Shown one piece after another: positions 47,438 to 56,916 of a stretch of 63,955 bases of DNA. The DNA is taken from NCBI GenBank assembly GCA_001825665.1, contig MHXZ01000084.1:1-63955 (forward strand), in the 5' to 3' direction. A program made the translations under genes and the position numbers. The notes beneath the pieces are model-generated. The model was not told where the DNA came from. It ran no database searches and saw only the letters and a list, made by a program, of their open reading frames with translations. Positions within the stretch are counted from its first letter, which is position 1. Each line of letters begins with the position of its first letter. Origin of the DNA: Planctomycetes bacterium GWF2_41_51. Lineage in GTDB: Bacteria; Planctomycetota; Phycisphaerae; Sedimentisphaerales; UBA12454.

Positions 47438-49309
47438 ATGGTACTCAAATATATTAATGAAAAAATCCGCATACCTGTAATTGCTCCAGCGGTGATTGCA
47501 ATTTTATTATTGCTGACCGGCGCTGTCGGCAGTCTTTATATAATGCAGCAGAGGTATTTGAATTCACACACACTTGACCTGATTAATGCTGTTGAAAAAT
47601 CTTTTTACGGGCACCTGAACCAGGATGCCGCAGCTATTAGTGGGATAATCGAATTTCTGAAGAAAGACAAACAGCTTCAAAATATATGGCTTATGGAAGA
47701 CCGCCAACTTTTACAGAATTATTCTGAACCGATTTTTAAAAATATTGAGTCAAAATATAATATTACCCACTTTTATTTCCATGGAGTTGATAAGATTAAT
47801 TTTTTGCGCGTTCACCAGCCTTCACGATATAGCGACAGCATTCGTCGCTTTACATTGACCCAGGCTGCTGAGGACAAAAAGACTTCATGGGGGATTGAGG
47901 TGGGGCCGCTGGGTACATTTACTTTGCGGGTAGTCGAGCCTTGGTTTATTAATGGTTCACTTGCTGGTTTTCTGGAGTTGGGTAAAGAAATCGCGCACAT
48001 AATGCCGGAAATTAATCAAACGTTTAAAGTCAAATCGTTCCACATTATTGATAAATCATATCTTAACAAAGCTTCTTGGCAGGAAGGTATGAAAATGCTC
48101 GGATTCACGGGCGAATGGGATGCTGTTGCCGATTATGTTATTATTGATTACAATACAGCCGATTTACCTGCCGAAATCGTCAACAAAATGACATACCCGC
48201 AACCCCATCATGGAAATACTTTAATTGAATCCCCAATAAAAAAAGACGGGGATTATTATTTAGGTTTTATTTCGCTTGTCGATGCCGGAAACAGGCCAGT
48301 GGGTGATATTGTTGTTTTAAAGAACATTAAATCTGAAAAAATAGCAATATGGATTGTAACACTTTCTATGACAGTTTTAGGTGGTATTGTAGGCGGATTT
48401 CTGCTGATAATATTTCGTTTATATGTTCGCCGAATCGAGCATAAACTCAGCAGTATTTATGGCCAGATGGAAAACAATGTCAGGGAGCGAACATCGGAAT
48501 TGAGCGAAGAGATTGTCATACGGAAAAAAGCTGAAGACGAATTAATAAATCTTAACAGAAAGCTTGGAAACACCATCAAAAAATTAACTGCCGCTAATTA
48601 TGAGCTTAGCGAATTTACCAATATAGCAGCTCACGATTTAAAATCACCTTTGCGGGCGGTTGGAAGTCTGGCGGGAATAATGCACGAGGATTATGGAAAT
48701 AAGCTCGATATAAAAGGCAAAGAAATATTGGATATGTTAATTGATAGATGTGAAAGGATGAATGCGCAGCTTTCTGCGGTTCTAAGATACGCTGAAATAA
48801 GCCTTAGAGATGATACAAAAAAATGCGTAGATTTGAATGTTGTGCTTAAAGAAATTATCAATCATTTTAATTTATCTGAGAATGTCGAAATCATAATACA
48901 AAATCAATTGCCGGTGATTATGTGTGATCCTGAGCATATAAAGCAGCTTTTCGAATGCCTGCTGGATAATGCTGTAAAGTTTATGGACAAACCTGTAGGC
49001 CGCATAAGAATTGATTGCTCCCAGGAGGAAGATTTTTGGCAGTTCAGCGTAATCGATAATGGCCCCGGAATTGAAAACAAGTACTTTGGAAAAATTTTTA
49101 AGATATTTCAGAGACTCACAAAAAATAACAAATTCAAATCAACAGGCATTGGCCTTTCCATAGCAAAAAAGATTGTTGAAATATATGGCGGCAAAATCTG
49201 GGTCGAATCCGAAATTGGCAAAGGCAGCACATTTCTCTTTACATTATCAAAACAGCAGGTAGTTATTGAAAACCATCATCTTCAATCTGTTATTGCTGTC
49301 TCAGAATAG
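47438..49309 (+). CDS. sensor histidine kinase with periplasmic double-Cache domain
   Basis: 623-residue membrane sensor kinase. TM1 (VIAPAVIAILLLLTGAVGSLYI, about 11-33), a periplasmic dCache-like sensor (about 34-300, including NFLRVHQPSRYSDSIRRFTL and GIEVGPLGTFTLRVVEPWF), TM2 (about 305-328) and a coiled linker. HisKA follows with the phosphorylated His in NIAAHDLKSPLRAVGSL (about 399). The HATPase region has DNAVKF, DNGPGIENKYFGKIFK and STGIGLSIAKKI. It lies just upstream of the DUF485/ActP-like transporter genes, which may be its target or signal source (inference). No response regulator is adjacent. Confidence 0.9.
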   Translation: MVLKYINEKIRIPVIAPAVIAILLLLTGAVGSLYIMQQRYLNSHTLDLINAVEKSFYGHLNQDAAAISGIIEFLKKDKQLQNIWLMEDRQLLQNYSEPIFKNIESKYNITHFYFHGVDKINFLRVHQPSRYSDSIRRFTLTQAAEDKKTSWGIEVGPLGTFTLRVVEPWFINGSLAGFLELGKEIAHIMPEINQTFKVKSFHIIDKSYLNKASWQEGMKMLGFTGEWDAVADYVIIDYNTADLPAEIVNKMTYPQPHHGNTLIESPIKKDGDYYLGFISLVDAGNRPVGDIVVLKNIKSEKIAIWIVTLSMTVLGGIVGGFLLIIFRLYVRRIEHKLSSIYGQMENNVRERTSELSEEIVIRKKAEDELINLNRKLGNTIKKLTAANYELSEFTNIAAHDLKSPLRAVGSLAGIMHEDYGNKLDIKGKEILDMLIDRCERMNAQLSAVLRYAEISLRDDTKKCVDLNVVLKEIINHFNLSENVEIIIQNQLPVIMCDPEHIKQLFECLLDNAVKFMDKPVGRIRIDCSQEEDFWQFSVIDNGPGIENKYFGKIFKIFQRLTKNNKFKSTGIGLSIAKKIVEIYGGKIWVESEIGKGSTFLFTLSKQQVVIENHHLQSVIAVSE

Positions 49310-49428
49310 AGAAATATTAATACTCAAAATGGTCTCAAATTTTCATGACAACAAGTATTTAACTTGACCTTGTTATTGTGAGTCTGTACGATTTCCCCGT
49401 TTATAATAATTTTTTAAGGATGATATTT

Positions 49429-49722
49429 ATGTTTCACCAGCCCGCCGCAAAGGGAAAACCTGATAACGCCATTGGCTACAAAAGCAAACTTGGAATCTTT
49501 ATGTTCATCATTTATGCTGTTATTTACGCCGGATTTGTGGTCGTAAATGTAGCCAGACCTACCCTGATGGAAAAGCATTTTATATTTGGGCTTAACATTG
49601 CGGTTGTTTACGGATTCGGTTTGATAGTTTTTGCCCTTATTCTCGCTCTTATTTACAACCATCTCTGCACCATGCGGGAAAAACATCCTGCTCAAAATGG
49701 TGCTAAAGGAGGGCATAAGTAA
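49429..49722 (+). CDS. DUF485 family membrane protein
   Basis: 97-residue protein with two hydrophobic helices (LGIFMFIIYAVIYAGFVVVNVA and NIAVVYGFGLIVFALILALIYNHLC), matching the small YjcH/DUF485 partners of solute:sodium symporters. The start at 49429 has AAGGATG at a suitable distance; the open frame from 49378 uses GTG without support. Its stop overlaps the start of the transporter gene by one base. Confidence 0.88.
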   Translation: MFHQPAAKGKPDNAIGYKSKLGIFMFIIYAVIYAGFVVVNVARPTLMEKHFIFGLNIAVVYGFGLIVFALILALIYNHLCTMREKHPAQNGAKGGHK

Positions 49723-51635
49723 TGGCCTTCGCTATTTTCGCAGCTTTCGTCGCTTTCGTATTATTTCTATCATTTTATTTTTCCAGGCAGACACAATCCG
49801 CCAGCGGTTTCTTCGCGGCCGGCGGCCAGATTCACTGGGCCGTAAACGGAGTTTCCTTCGCAGGCGATTACCTTTCCGCGGCGTCTTTCCTCGGAATTTG
49901 CGGCATGATTGCCGTCGCTGGATACGATGGCTTTTTATATTCGATTGGTTATCTTGCAGGCTGGATTGTCGCGCTGTTCGTTGTCGCCGAACCTATGAAG
50001 CGGCTCGGCAAATTCACTTTCACCGACGCACTTGATTCTACTTTTAATTCACCGGGTATTCAGCTTGCCGCAGGCATAAGTACTCTTATCGTCTCTATTT
50101 TTTATCTTATTCCGCAGATGGTTGGAGCCGGTGTTCTCGTTACGCCTCTTTTGGGTCTGCCTCACGCCGTTGGCGTTATTATGGTCGGCACCATTGTTAT
50201 AATAATTGTCGCCACCGCCGGTATGAAGTCAACGACTTATGTTCAGTTTCTCAAAGGCGCACTTTTACTCATATTTTCAACCATTCTGGTGATCGCAGTT
50301 TGTCAGCGGGGTTTAACTACAAATCCTGACCATGGCGGGAAAAAACCTTATTATGATTATAGGAAAATTCCAGCCGCGCAGCAGAACGGAACAATCAAAC
50401 CTGCCGCACCTGGATTCACATTTGCCGCTCAGCAGGCACATACTACACCGCAGGGAGAGCTTGTTGTCGATTTCGTTAAGCTTGAGGAAGCCGACAGGTT
50501 TACCTGGTGGAAAGTCGAAAGAAAAGATGAAACAATCGAGCTGGTTGAAACTGCATCTGTCACAGTTCGAGGAGATGGTTCAAGATTTGTTAATGGCATT
50601 GAGAACAGCGATGAACTGCAGGTTGGAAGTCTTTCACAAATCGCAGGCAAATCAGGCGATGTTAAAACCGGCCCGGTAGGGGCATTCAAATTCTTGTCAC
50701 TTTTATCAGATAAAGATACAATTGTTACACGCTGGAAAAAAGCCGCTGTCTTCAGCGATGGCGACCACATGGTAACGCTTTTCGCGTCTACGGAAACCCC
50801 AGGCAACAAAATAATGCGGCCCGGTCTGCAATTCAAAGTTGAAGGAACGATACTGCAAAGGCTTGATTTTGTTTCCCTCATGCTCGCACTTTTCTGCGGA
50901 ACTGCTGCGCTGCCGCATATCCTCATCAGATATTATACCGTTCCAAGTCCCGCATGTGCTCGCAAATCAACTATCGTAGCTATCGCAACAATCGGCTTCT
51001 TTTATATCCTCACGCTCTATATGGGTCTTGGTGCAATGGCCAACGGCGTAGTCAATCCTTTCAGCGATAATATGTCTGCGCCGCTTCTTGCCCGCTCGTT
51101 CAATACGTATCTATTCGCGATTATTTCCGCAATTGCTTTCGCCACCGTTCTCGGCACAGTCAGCGGCTTGATTATTGCCGCATCCGGCGCCGTCGCGCAC
51201 GATTTGCTCGACAGATTTTATGACCTGAAACTTAATGAAAGGCAGAAAGTCATAATCGGCAAAGCCGCCGCATTCACCGTCGGTCTTATCGCGATAATTC
51301 TCGGAATCGTTTTTCAGGGTATGAACGTTTCATATCTTGTCGGCTGGGCTTTTGCTGTCGCAGCCTCTGCGAACCTTCCCGCGATTATTATGCTGCTCTT
51401 CTGGAAGAGAACCACCGCCTCAGGCATTATCGCCTCGATAACTGTCGGCATTATCGTCGCAGTCGGCCTGATTCTGCTTTCGCCCGATATGTTTGAAAGA
51501 TACGGCCTTACGCGTTCGCAGGCGCCTTTCCAGTTGAATCAGCCCGGCATAATTTCAATTCCGCTCAGTTTCATTACGCTCATCATCGTTTCGCTTTTTA
51601 CAAAGAAAAAGAACGTAAAGGTTGCGGCAATATAA
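49722..51635 (+). CDS. solute:sodium symporter (ActP/acetate permease-like) with large soluble insertion
   Basis: 637-residue sodium/solute symporter of the SSS family, related to acetate permease ActP. The N-terminal region (TQSASGFFAAGGQIHWAVNGVSFAGDYLSAASFLGI) and the helices to about residue 194 are typical. Between about 195 and 378 there is an extra soluble stretch (Lys/Thr/Gly-rich, beta-like), far longer than in enteric ActP (about 550 residues in total). Transmembrane helices then resume (FVSLMLALFCGTAALPHILIRYYTVPS). DUF485 upstream and DUF456 downstream are co-directional and coupled. Likely substrates are acetate or another short carboxylate. Confidence 0.9.
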   Translation: MAFAIFAAFVAFVLFLSFYFSRQTQSASGFFAAGGQIHWAVNGVSFAGDYLSAASFLGICGMIAVAGYDGFLYSIGYLAGWIVALFVVAEPMKRLGKFTFTDALDSTFNSPGIQLAAGISTLIVSIFYLIPQMVGAGVLVTPLLGLPHAVGVIMVGTIVIIIVATAGMKSTTYVQFLKGALLLIFSTILVIAVCQRGLTTNPDHGGKKPYYDYRKIPAAQQNGTIKPAAPGFTFAAQQAHTTPQGELVVDFVKLEEADRFTWWKVERKDETIELVETASVTVRGDGSRFVNGIENSDELQVGSLSQIAGKSGDVKTGPVGAFKFLSLLSDKDTIVTRWKKAAVFSDGDHMVTLFASTETPGNKIMRPGLQFKVEGTILQRLDFVSLMLALFCGTAALPHILIRYYTVPSPACARKSTIVAIATIGFFYILTLYMGLGAMANGVVNPFSDNMSAPLLARSFNTYLFAIISAIAFATVLGTVSGLIIAASGAVAHDLLDRFYDLKLNERQKVIIGKAAAFTVGLIAIILGIVFQGMNVSYLVGWAFAVAASANLPAIIMLLFWKRTTASGIIASITVGIIVAVGLILLSPDMFERYGLTRSQAPFQLNQPGIISIPLSFITLIIVSLFTKKKNVKVAAI

Positions 51636-52142
51636 ATGTTATACTTTTGGCTGGTTTTGTTGATGATTGTCAACGCATTTTGCCTTGCGACAGTATTGTT
51701 CGCATTGCCCGGCAATTGGCTGATGATAACCGCGACGATTCTCTTCACCTTATGGCACAAGGGAACTTTCAGTATTTACATAATTATCGCCGCGGTAGTG
51801 CTTGCATTTTTAGGTGAGCTTATTGAATTTTTCGCAAGCGCCGGCGGCGCACGTGCGGCAGGAGGGAGCAAAAAATCTATGGCCGCCGCGATAATAGGGG
51901 CAATCCTCGGCGCAATAACAGGTACGATTGTTATTCCAATCCCCGTTTTCGGCACGCTCATTGGCTCTGCCCTTGGCGCCGCATCTGCCGTTTTGATTGT
52001 CGAAAAATCCTCCGGCAGGCAATTCCGCCGTTCACTCAGGACCGCCGCAGGCGCAGGATTAGGCCAGATTTTCGGCATTGGAGCAAAGTTTTTTGCTGGC
52101 GTGGTTATTTGGATAATTTTCGCTTTTGCCGCTTTTTTATAA
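51636..52142 (+). CDS. DUF456 family membrane protein
   Basis: 168-residue membrane protein of DUF456 with about four hydrophobic segments and the glycine-rich repeats AAIIGAILGAITGTIVIPIPVFGTLIGSALGA. It begins directly at the end of the symporter gene, so it is translationally coupled. Function unknown; context suggests a membrane role beside the transporter. Confidence 0.87.
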   Translation: MLYFWLVLLMIVNAFCLATVLFALPGNWLMITATILFTLWHKGTFSIYIIIAAVVLAFLGELIEFFASAGGARAAGGSKKSMAAAIIGAILGAITGTIVIPIPVFGTLIGSALGAASAVLIVEKSSGRQFRRSLRTAAGAGLGQIFGIGAKFFAGVVIWIIFAFAAFL

Positions 52143-52148
52143 AATCCC

Positions 52149-52176
52149 TTGATTATGTTATTTTTTTTTGTATTAT
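52149..52176 (+). promoter_or_regulatory. promoter of tRNA-Leu gene
   Basis: TTGATT (52149-52154), 16-base spacer with a T-run, TATTAT (52171-52176). A start near 52183 would be just before the tRNA 5' end at 52188. Confidence 0.6.
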
Positions 52177-52187
52177 ACCACCTCATT

Positions 52188-52271
52188 GCCCAGGTGGCGG
52201 AATTGGCAGACGCACTAGCTTGAGGGGCTAGCGAGCTTCGGCTCATAGAGGTTCAAGTCCTCTCCTGGGCA
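52188..52271 (+). tRNA. tRNA-Leu, anticodon GAG
   Basis: 84-base class II tRNA. The acceptor stem GCCCAGG pairs with CCTGGGC, discriminator A. The anticodon stem CTAGC/GCTAG encloses loop TTGAGGG with anticodon GAG (reads CUC/CUU). The extended variable arm GAGCTTCGGCTC and the T-arm GTTCAAGTC are present. No CCA is encoded. coaE starts 22 bases downstream, so it may be co-transcribed. Confidence 0.95.
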
Positions 52272-52293
52272 TTCACTTTGAAGAACCCCTTTT

Positions 52294-52902
52294 ATGGACA
52301 AAAAGCCTGTTATCGGATTACTCGGCGGTATTGCTTCCGGCAAAAGCACTGTAGCCGCACAGTTTGAAGCCATGGGCGCGGCAGTTATCGATGCCGACCG
52401 CATCGCAAAAGAACTTCTCCATAATCCCCAGGTAAAGCAGCAAATCCGCAATACTTTCGGTGGTTCAGTTTTCGATTCCGCAGGCGATATCGATAAGCAA
52501 AAGCTCTCCGCCGCCGTTTTCGACAATCCCTCTTCCGTCAAGGCAATAAATAGTATTATACATCCGCGCGTAATGGAAAAGACTGAATTGCTGATTGAAC
52601 AATATCAGGCAGACGCCGGTATAATAGCTGTGGTACTTGATATCCCCTTACTCATGGAAGTAGGGTGGGAAAAGCGGTGCGATAAACTCGTGTTCGTTGA
52701 CTGCGACGAGAACATCAGACTCAAAAGAGCCTCAAAAAGGCAGTTTTTTAATGAAAATTTATTAAAAAAACGAGAAAAATTCCAGATTTCGCTGGACAAC
52801 AAGAAGAAAATATCTCATTATATCATTAATAATAACGATGACCTTTCAGAGCTGACTAAGCAGATCAGCGAGATTTTTCCCGCTTTAATTTCTAAGAAAT
52901 AA
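52294..52902 (+). CDS. coaE: dephospho-CoA kinase
   Basis: CoaE, 202 residues. It phosphorylates dephospho-CoA in the last step of CoA synthesis. P-loop IGLLGGIASGKSTVA is at about 6-20, with the conserved VIDADRIAKELL at about 34, DIPLLMEVGWEKRCDKLVFVD at about 110 and the lid Arg region. It pairs logically with panB elsewhere in the window (CoA pathway). Confidence 0.95.
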   Translation: MDKKPVIGLLGGIASGKSTVAAQFEAMGAAVIDADRIAKELLHNPQVKQQIRNTFGGSVFDSAGDIDKQKLSAAVFDNPSSVKAINSIIHPRVMEKTELLIEQYQADAGIIAVVLDIPLLMEVGWEKRCDKLVFVDCDENIRLKRASKRQFFNENLLKKREKFQISLDNKKKISHYIINNNDDLSELTKQISEIFPALISKK

Positions 52903-53178
52903 GCGTTTTTTGATTCTGTTCATTGGCGGGATTCACATTTTATTACAAGTTATGCGGATCCTAAAAAATTTCATGCCGTCATTCGCGGGTAAAGCGAAGC
53001 CGGCAAAACAGGTAACAAAACGCGCAACGCGCGAGTAATACCAAGTGGTATATGGCAAATCAATCGAACCGTCTTAGGCGGACAGGTTTCCCGGTATTGT
53101 GATTGCCAGTGAAAATTTATTTATACAAATTATTCTTATTTTTTTCTTCAACAGAAGGGCAATAATTTAGGAGCTAAA
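52903..53178. other. intergenic region upstream of rho with several short hairpins
   Basis: No gene seen. Short inverted repeats are present: CGCG-CAA-CGCG near 53021, ATACCA-AG-TGGTAT near 53039, and TGGCAA near 53047 with TTGCCA near 53105. It resembles a structured rho leader or a non-coding RNA, but I recognise no riboswitch class. The Shine-Dalgarno of rho (AGGAG) is at its right end. Confidence 0.35.
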
Positions 53179-54786
53179 ATGGCCAAAACAGCAGATAAAA
53201 CAGAAGACAAAACCCCGCGAAAACGCAAATATACGAAAAGAAGCGATGCGGATAATCAGACTCAACCTGTAGAACAGGCCGCCAGGCCGGAGTCTATGCA
53301 GTCTCAGCAGCAAACTCAGCCTGCTGTCGCTCCGCCGCCGGAAACAAAGACAACTTCCGCGCCGCAGCCTCAGGCTCCGCCCGCTATGCACACTCAGCCG
53401 GCACCAGCAGCAGCTCCAGCCGCGCCCGCAGCAAATGTTCAAAACCATACTGCACCATCAGCAGCCGCAACAGCAGCAGATGACCACGAATCAACTCACG
53501 CTAAGTACGAACGCATCAAACGCGGCAATCTGCACATTACAGACCTCCAGCGTATGAGCGTAGGCGAACTCCATGATGTCTGCAAACGTGAAGGCGTCAA
53601 CGAATATACAGGCATGAAAAAGCAGGAGCTGATTTTCAAAATCCTTAAAGAGCGAATACAGTCGAATGGTCTTATGTACGGCGAAGGCGTTCTCGAAGTC
53701 CTGCCCGATGGCTACGGCTTCCTCCGCAATCCCGAATACAATTACCTTTCGAGTCCCGACGATATTTACGTATCGCCGTCGCAGATTAAACGTTTCGGTC
53801 TTCGCACCGGTGCGGTAGTCAGCGGCCAGATTCGTCCCCCGAAAGAATCGGAAAAATATTTCGCGCTGCTCCGTGTAGAAGCGATCAACTTCGAAGAGCC
53901 CGACAAACTCGTTGAGAAGGTAAACTTCAGCGACCTTACTCCGCTCCATCCCGAAGAAAGAATCATTCTCGAGACAGCGACAAACGAACTTAATATGCGT
54001 ATCATCGACCTCGTTACTCCCGTCGGCAAAGGCCAGCGCGGCCTTATCGTCGCTCCGCCGAGAACAGGTAAAACGGTTCTTCTCCAGAAAATCGCAAACT
54101 CTATCAGCACAAACTATCCCGAAGTTAAACTGATTGTTCTGCTGATTGACGAGCGTCCTGAAGAAGTTACAGAAATGGAACGCAAAGTCGCCCGTGACGT
54201 TGAAGTCATTAGCTCGACATTCGACGAACCGGCATCAAGACATTGCCAGGTTGCCGAAATGGTTATCGAAAAAGCAAAACGTATGGTCGAGTACGGCAAC
54301 GACGTTGTTATTCTTCTCGACTCGATTACGAGACTTGCTCGTGCATATAATACTGAAGTTCCGCACTCAGGCAAAATCCTCACCGGCGGTGTTGACGCTA
54401 ACGCGATGCAGATGCCGAAGAAATTTTTCGGTGCCGCACGTAACATCGAAGAGGGTGGTTCGCTTTCAATTTTCGCAACAGCGTTGATTGACACTGGGTC
54501 GAAAATGGACGAAGTTATTTTCGAAGAGTTCAAAGCAACAGGCAACATGGAATTGCATCTTGACCGCAGACTTGTCGAACGCAGAATATATCCTGCTATT
54601 GACATCAGCAAATCCGGCACAAGGCGTGAAGAGTTGCTTCTGGTAGGCAAAGAGCTTGAGCTTGTTTACAGATTAAGAAGGGTTTTGAGCGAATTGAATC
54701 CGGTTGAAGCAGTGGAACTGCTCAAGAGCAGACTCGCAAAATGCAGAACTAATGCAGAGTTCCTTATGACGATGAAGCTCGATTGA
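53179..54786 (+). CDS. rho: transcription termination factor Rho
   Basis: Rho, 535 residues against about 420 in Escherichia coli. An N-terminal Lys/Arg patch ([13 protein letters not shown]) leads into a Gln/Pro/Ala-rich low-complexity stretch to about residue 105. The Rho N-domain follows ([19 protein letters not shown]) and the cold-shock RNA-binding fold has [22 protein letters not shown]. The ATPase core has Walker [28 protein letters not shown], the R-loop region [11 protein letters not shown] and the C-terminal [13 protein letters not shown]. Extended N-terminal regions of this kind occur in several phyla, including planctomycetes and actinobacteria. Confidence 0.96.
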   Translation: MAKTADKTEDKTPRKRKYTKRSDADNQTQPVEQAARPESMQSQQQTQPAVAPPPETKTTSAPQPQAPPAMHTQPAPAAAPAAPAANVQNHTAPSAAATAADDHESTHAKYERIKRGNLHITDLQRMSVGELHDVCKREGVNEYTGMKKQELIFKILKERIQSNGLMYGEGVLEVLPDGYGFLRNPEYNYLSSPDDIYVSPSQIKRFGLRTGAVVSGQIRPPKESEKYFALLRVEAINFEEPDKLVEKVNFSDLTPLHPEERIILETATNELNMRIIDLVTPVGKGQRGLIVAPPRTGKTVLLQKIANSISTNYPEVKLIVLLIDERPEEVTEMERKVARDVEVISSTFDEPASRHCQVAEMVIEKAKRMVEYGNDVVILLDSITRLARAYNTEVPHSGKILTGGVDANAMQMPKKFFGAARNIEEGGSLSIFATALIDTGSKMDEVIFEEFKATGNMELHLDRRLVERRIYPAIDISKSGTRREELLLVGKELELVYRLRRVLSELNPVEAVELLKSRLAKCRTNAEFLMTMKLD

Positions 54787-54800
54787 TAAATCGAGCTATT

Positions 54801-54844
54801 AACCATTGGACCTGTGCCAATGGTTATGCCCGCATAGCGGGCAT
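54801..54844 (+). repeat. two adjacent hairpins between rho and the RAYT gene
   Basis: AACCATTGG/CCAATGGTT (54801-54825, 7-base loop) runs directly into ATGCCCGC-ATA-GCGGGCAT (54826-54844). No U-tract follows. It may be the rho 3' processing/termination structure, or a REP-type palindrome pair associated with the RAYT transposase. Confidence 0.55.
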
Positions 54845-54889
54845 GTTCCGCATTGTGCTTTATCGGATACAGGTTTGTCGATTGTTGCG

Positions 54890-55345
54890 TCAATTATCCT
54901 TATGCTTTTGCACGTAGTCTATTTTTGCATTTATCTCGTTTACTGTAAAGCAATATCGTTTATGGTATCCATGTGCCCAGATTCTTCCTTTTCTGCCATA
55001 TTTCCACAATGCGCGTGTTGTCATGCTCTTATATCTGCCTATTATTTTATCGATTGATTGTTGATGCGGTTTTGCTAATAGATGGACGTGATTTGAGGTT
55101 ATCGACATCTTTATGATTGTATGACCGATTTTTTCTGCCTCGGCCGATATTATTTCTTCTGCGATTATTTTTTCTTGTAGATTTAATTTCACAGTTGGAT
55201 ATTTTTGTTGTTCTTTGCTTATTTGAAGCAGCTCATTATTTCCTTTTAATGTTTGTCCTTGACTATTAACATATCCTCTTTCATCCCCCGGCAGCCATGT
55301 GCCGTAAGTATTCCACGTTGCCATATATGCCAAAATTTCAGACAT
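54890..55345 (-). CDS. REP-associated tyrosine transposase (RAYT, Y1_Tnp/IS200-like)
   Basis: 151-residue HUH-family single-strand transposase-like protein. The HUH motif is in ITSNHVHLLAKPH (about 83-95), and the candidate catalytic Tyr is in IIGRYKSMTTRALW (about 104-117). The N-terminal YMATWNTYGTWLPGDERGYV is typical of this small group. No flanking IS200 ends are evident and the copy is single, as in domesticated RAYTs that act on REP palindromes. Tandem hairpins lie 45-90 bases downstream. Confidence 0.86.
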   Translation of the reverse strand: MSEILAYMATWNTYGTWLPGDERGYVNSQGQTLKGNNELLQISKEQQKYPTVKLNLQEKIIAEEIISAEAEKIGHTIIKMSITSNHVHLLAKPHQQSIDKIIGRYKSMTTRALWKYGRKGRIWAHGYHKRYCFTVNEINAKIDYVQKHKDN

Positions 55346-56018
55346 ATCTAAAATGAAATTATAACAAACAAGAGTTTTATATTTCTTCTCAGACCTGCTT
55401 ATTGCAAAATGATTTACTTTTAACTTCCTTTAGCTTAATCAAATATTCTATTTTACTGATGATCCACTTTGCTGAAAAGAAACTTAACATAATAGCTGCA
55501 ATTACTGAAATTATATAAAGATGAAGAACAATAATATGTTCTTTAATGTGATTTTAATTTCTAAACGGATATTGGATTTATTCTCATCATCCATAAATTT
55601 CCTCATGACTTAACAAGACTATTATATCCTTTTTCCTTCTTGTTTCAATATTTTTCTGCCTCCGTAGTCTGGGCGAAGAAATCCGCCTTTAAAGTAATTG
55701 GTGTATTTTCGTATGTATCAGCGGTTCACTTTATCTCGCTTTTTTATTACTTTTCTCCGCTTTTTTTACACTTTTTAGAGGCATTTTCGCTCGATTTATC
55801 GAAGTATTTTGGGTAAAAAAAATTGCACAATTGCGCATAAATCGCAAATTCCGCGCAAGTAGATAATTGCGCCGTTTTTGCAAAAATCGTAGTTAAAAAC
55901 TTGCAGGAATTTGATGAAGTTCCCCTTGGTGACGCATATCAGCGACGCAGCAAAACATAGTCAGGCCTAACCGAAAAACAATATACGAAACGAGCATCTC
56001 CGCCGTAACCGTCTAAAG
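55346..56018. other. 673-base intergenic stretch
   Basis: AT-rich sequence between the RAYT gene and a histidine kinase gene. The only coding signal I see is a broken small membrane ORF at 55389-55594. The stretch 55820-55880 has repeated TTGCGC and AATTGC words; no clear hairpin or promoter is evident. Confidence 0.45.
55389..55594 (-). pseudogene. frameshifted remnant of a small membrane protein
   Basis: An ATG at 55594 with Shine-Dalgarno GAGG starts MDDENKSNIRLEIKIT. The frame then closes early, while an adjacent frame continues with a strong hydrophobic segment and basic tail (VLHLYIISVIAAIMLSFFSA, KWIISKIEYLIKLKEVKSK). Restoring one base near 55540 would give one protein of about 65-70 residues. 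It may be a decayed single-pass membrane protein. Confidence 0.28.
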
Positions 56019-56789
56019 TCAAGCCGGCAGCATGATGATGAATTTGGTTCCTTGTTTTGGCTTGGATTCTACTTCGATTGTGCCCGCATGCGACTCGACT
56101 ATCTCTTTACAGAACAACAGTCCCAGCCCTGACCCTGCTCTCGCGGCGGGGGACTGAGGTGTTTTCGTCGAGAAGAACGGCTCGAAAATCTTTTCCATAT
56201 TTTCCGCTGTGATTCCTGAGCCGGTATCGGCAATTTCTATCGTTACTGAATCCTGCTCTTTATGGGCGTTAATAATAAGCGAACCTCCGCCGGGAATCAT
56301 TGCTTCTCGTGCGTTAATAATGAAGTTCATTAATACCTGCTGCATCTGCACGGGAACGACGGAGATATCAAGTTCTTCAGGAACATTCATCTTTAACTTG
56401 ATGCAGTCTTTTTCAAAGTCTCTGCCTATACACGAAAACACTGTATCGATTAGTTGTTTAAGCCTGCACGCGCGTTTCTCAGCCGACTCGCCGTTAACGA
56501 TAGAAAGTATGCTTTCGAGTATTTCCGATGCCCGACCGCTGTTGAAAACAGTTTTCTTTAATGCCTTTTCAGTGAGTTCTTTATCATTCGGATTTTGAAG
56601 CGCAACGTTTGCGTAATTGCCAAGCGGCATAAGAATATTATTTATTTCGTGCGCAACCATTGCTGTGAGTGTGCCGATATTTGCAAGTGCCTGCAGCCGC
56701 GACAAACGCGCTTCAAGTTCTTTCTTTTCCTTGAGCTGAACATCTATTTCCTTATTGAGTGACCGGCGTTTTTCAATTAATTGCGGCAT
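56019..56789 (-). CDS. soluble sensor histidine kinase (NtrB-like)
   Basis: 256-residue cytoplasmic histidine kinase without membrane segments. A coiled coil (EIDVQLKEKKELEARLSRLQ) is followed by HisKA with His47 in MVAHEINNILMPLGNY. HATPase boxes are NFIINAREAM (N box), IADTGSGITAENMEKIFEPFFSTK (G1 and F) and GSGLGLLFCKEIV (G2). A sensor domain is missing, so input must come from a partner. The response regulator gene 57219-57698, divergent and 400 bases away, is a natural candidate. Confidence 0.88.
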   Translation of the reverse strand: MPQLIEKRRSLNKEIDVQLKEKKELEARLSRLQALANIGTLTAMVAHEINNILMPLGNYANVALQNPNDKELTEKALKKTVFNSGRASEILESILSIVNGESAEKRACRLKQLIDTVFSCIGRDFEKDCIKLKMNVPEELDISVVPVQMQQVLMNFIINAREAMIPGGGSLIINAHKEQDSVTIEIADTGSGITAENMEKIFEPFFSTKTPQSPAARAGSGLGLLFCKEIVESHAGTIEVESKPKQGTKFIIMLPA

Positions 56790-56916
56790 TATGTTTCCTG
56801 TTTGAACTACTTCTTTACGCTGTTTAAACGTAAAAAAAGACTTTTAAAATTCCTGAAATACGTTAAAATTATACCAATAGCTTTTATCGACAAACAGGAA
56901 GTGTTTTCTTAAAATT

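Noticed and set aside
52960-53110. Possible riboswitch (for example cyclic-di-GMP type) in the rho leader
   Set aside because: Some words look similar to a GEMM motif, but the order and pairing do not match; I can only call it a region with hairpins.
54890-55345. Complete IS200/IS605 insertion sequence
   Set aside because: No left or right end hairpins, target sequence or accessory tnpB are visible around the gene; it fits a single-copy RAYT better.
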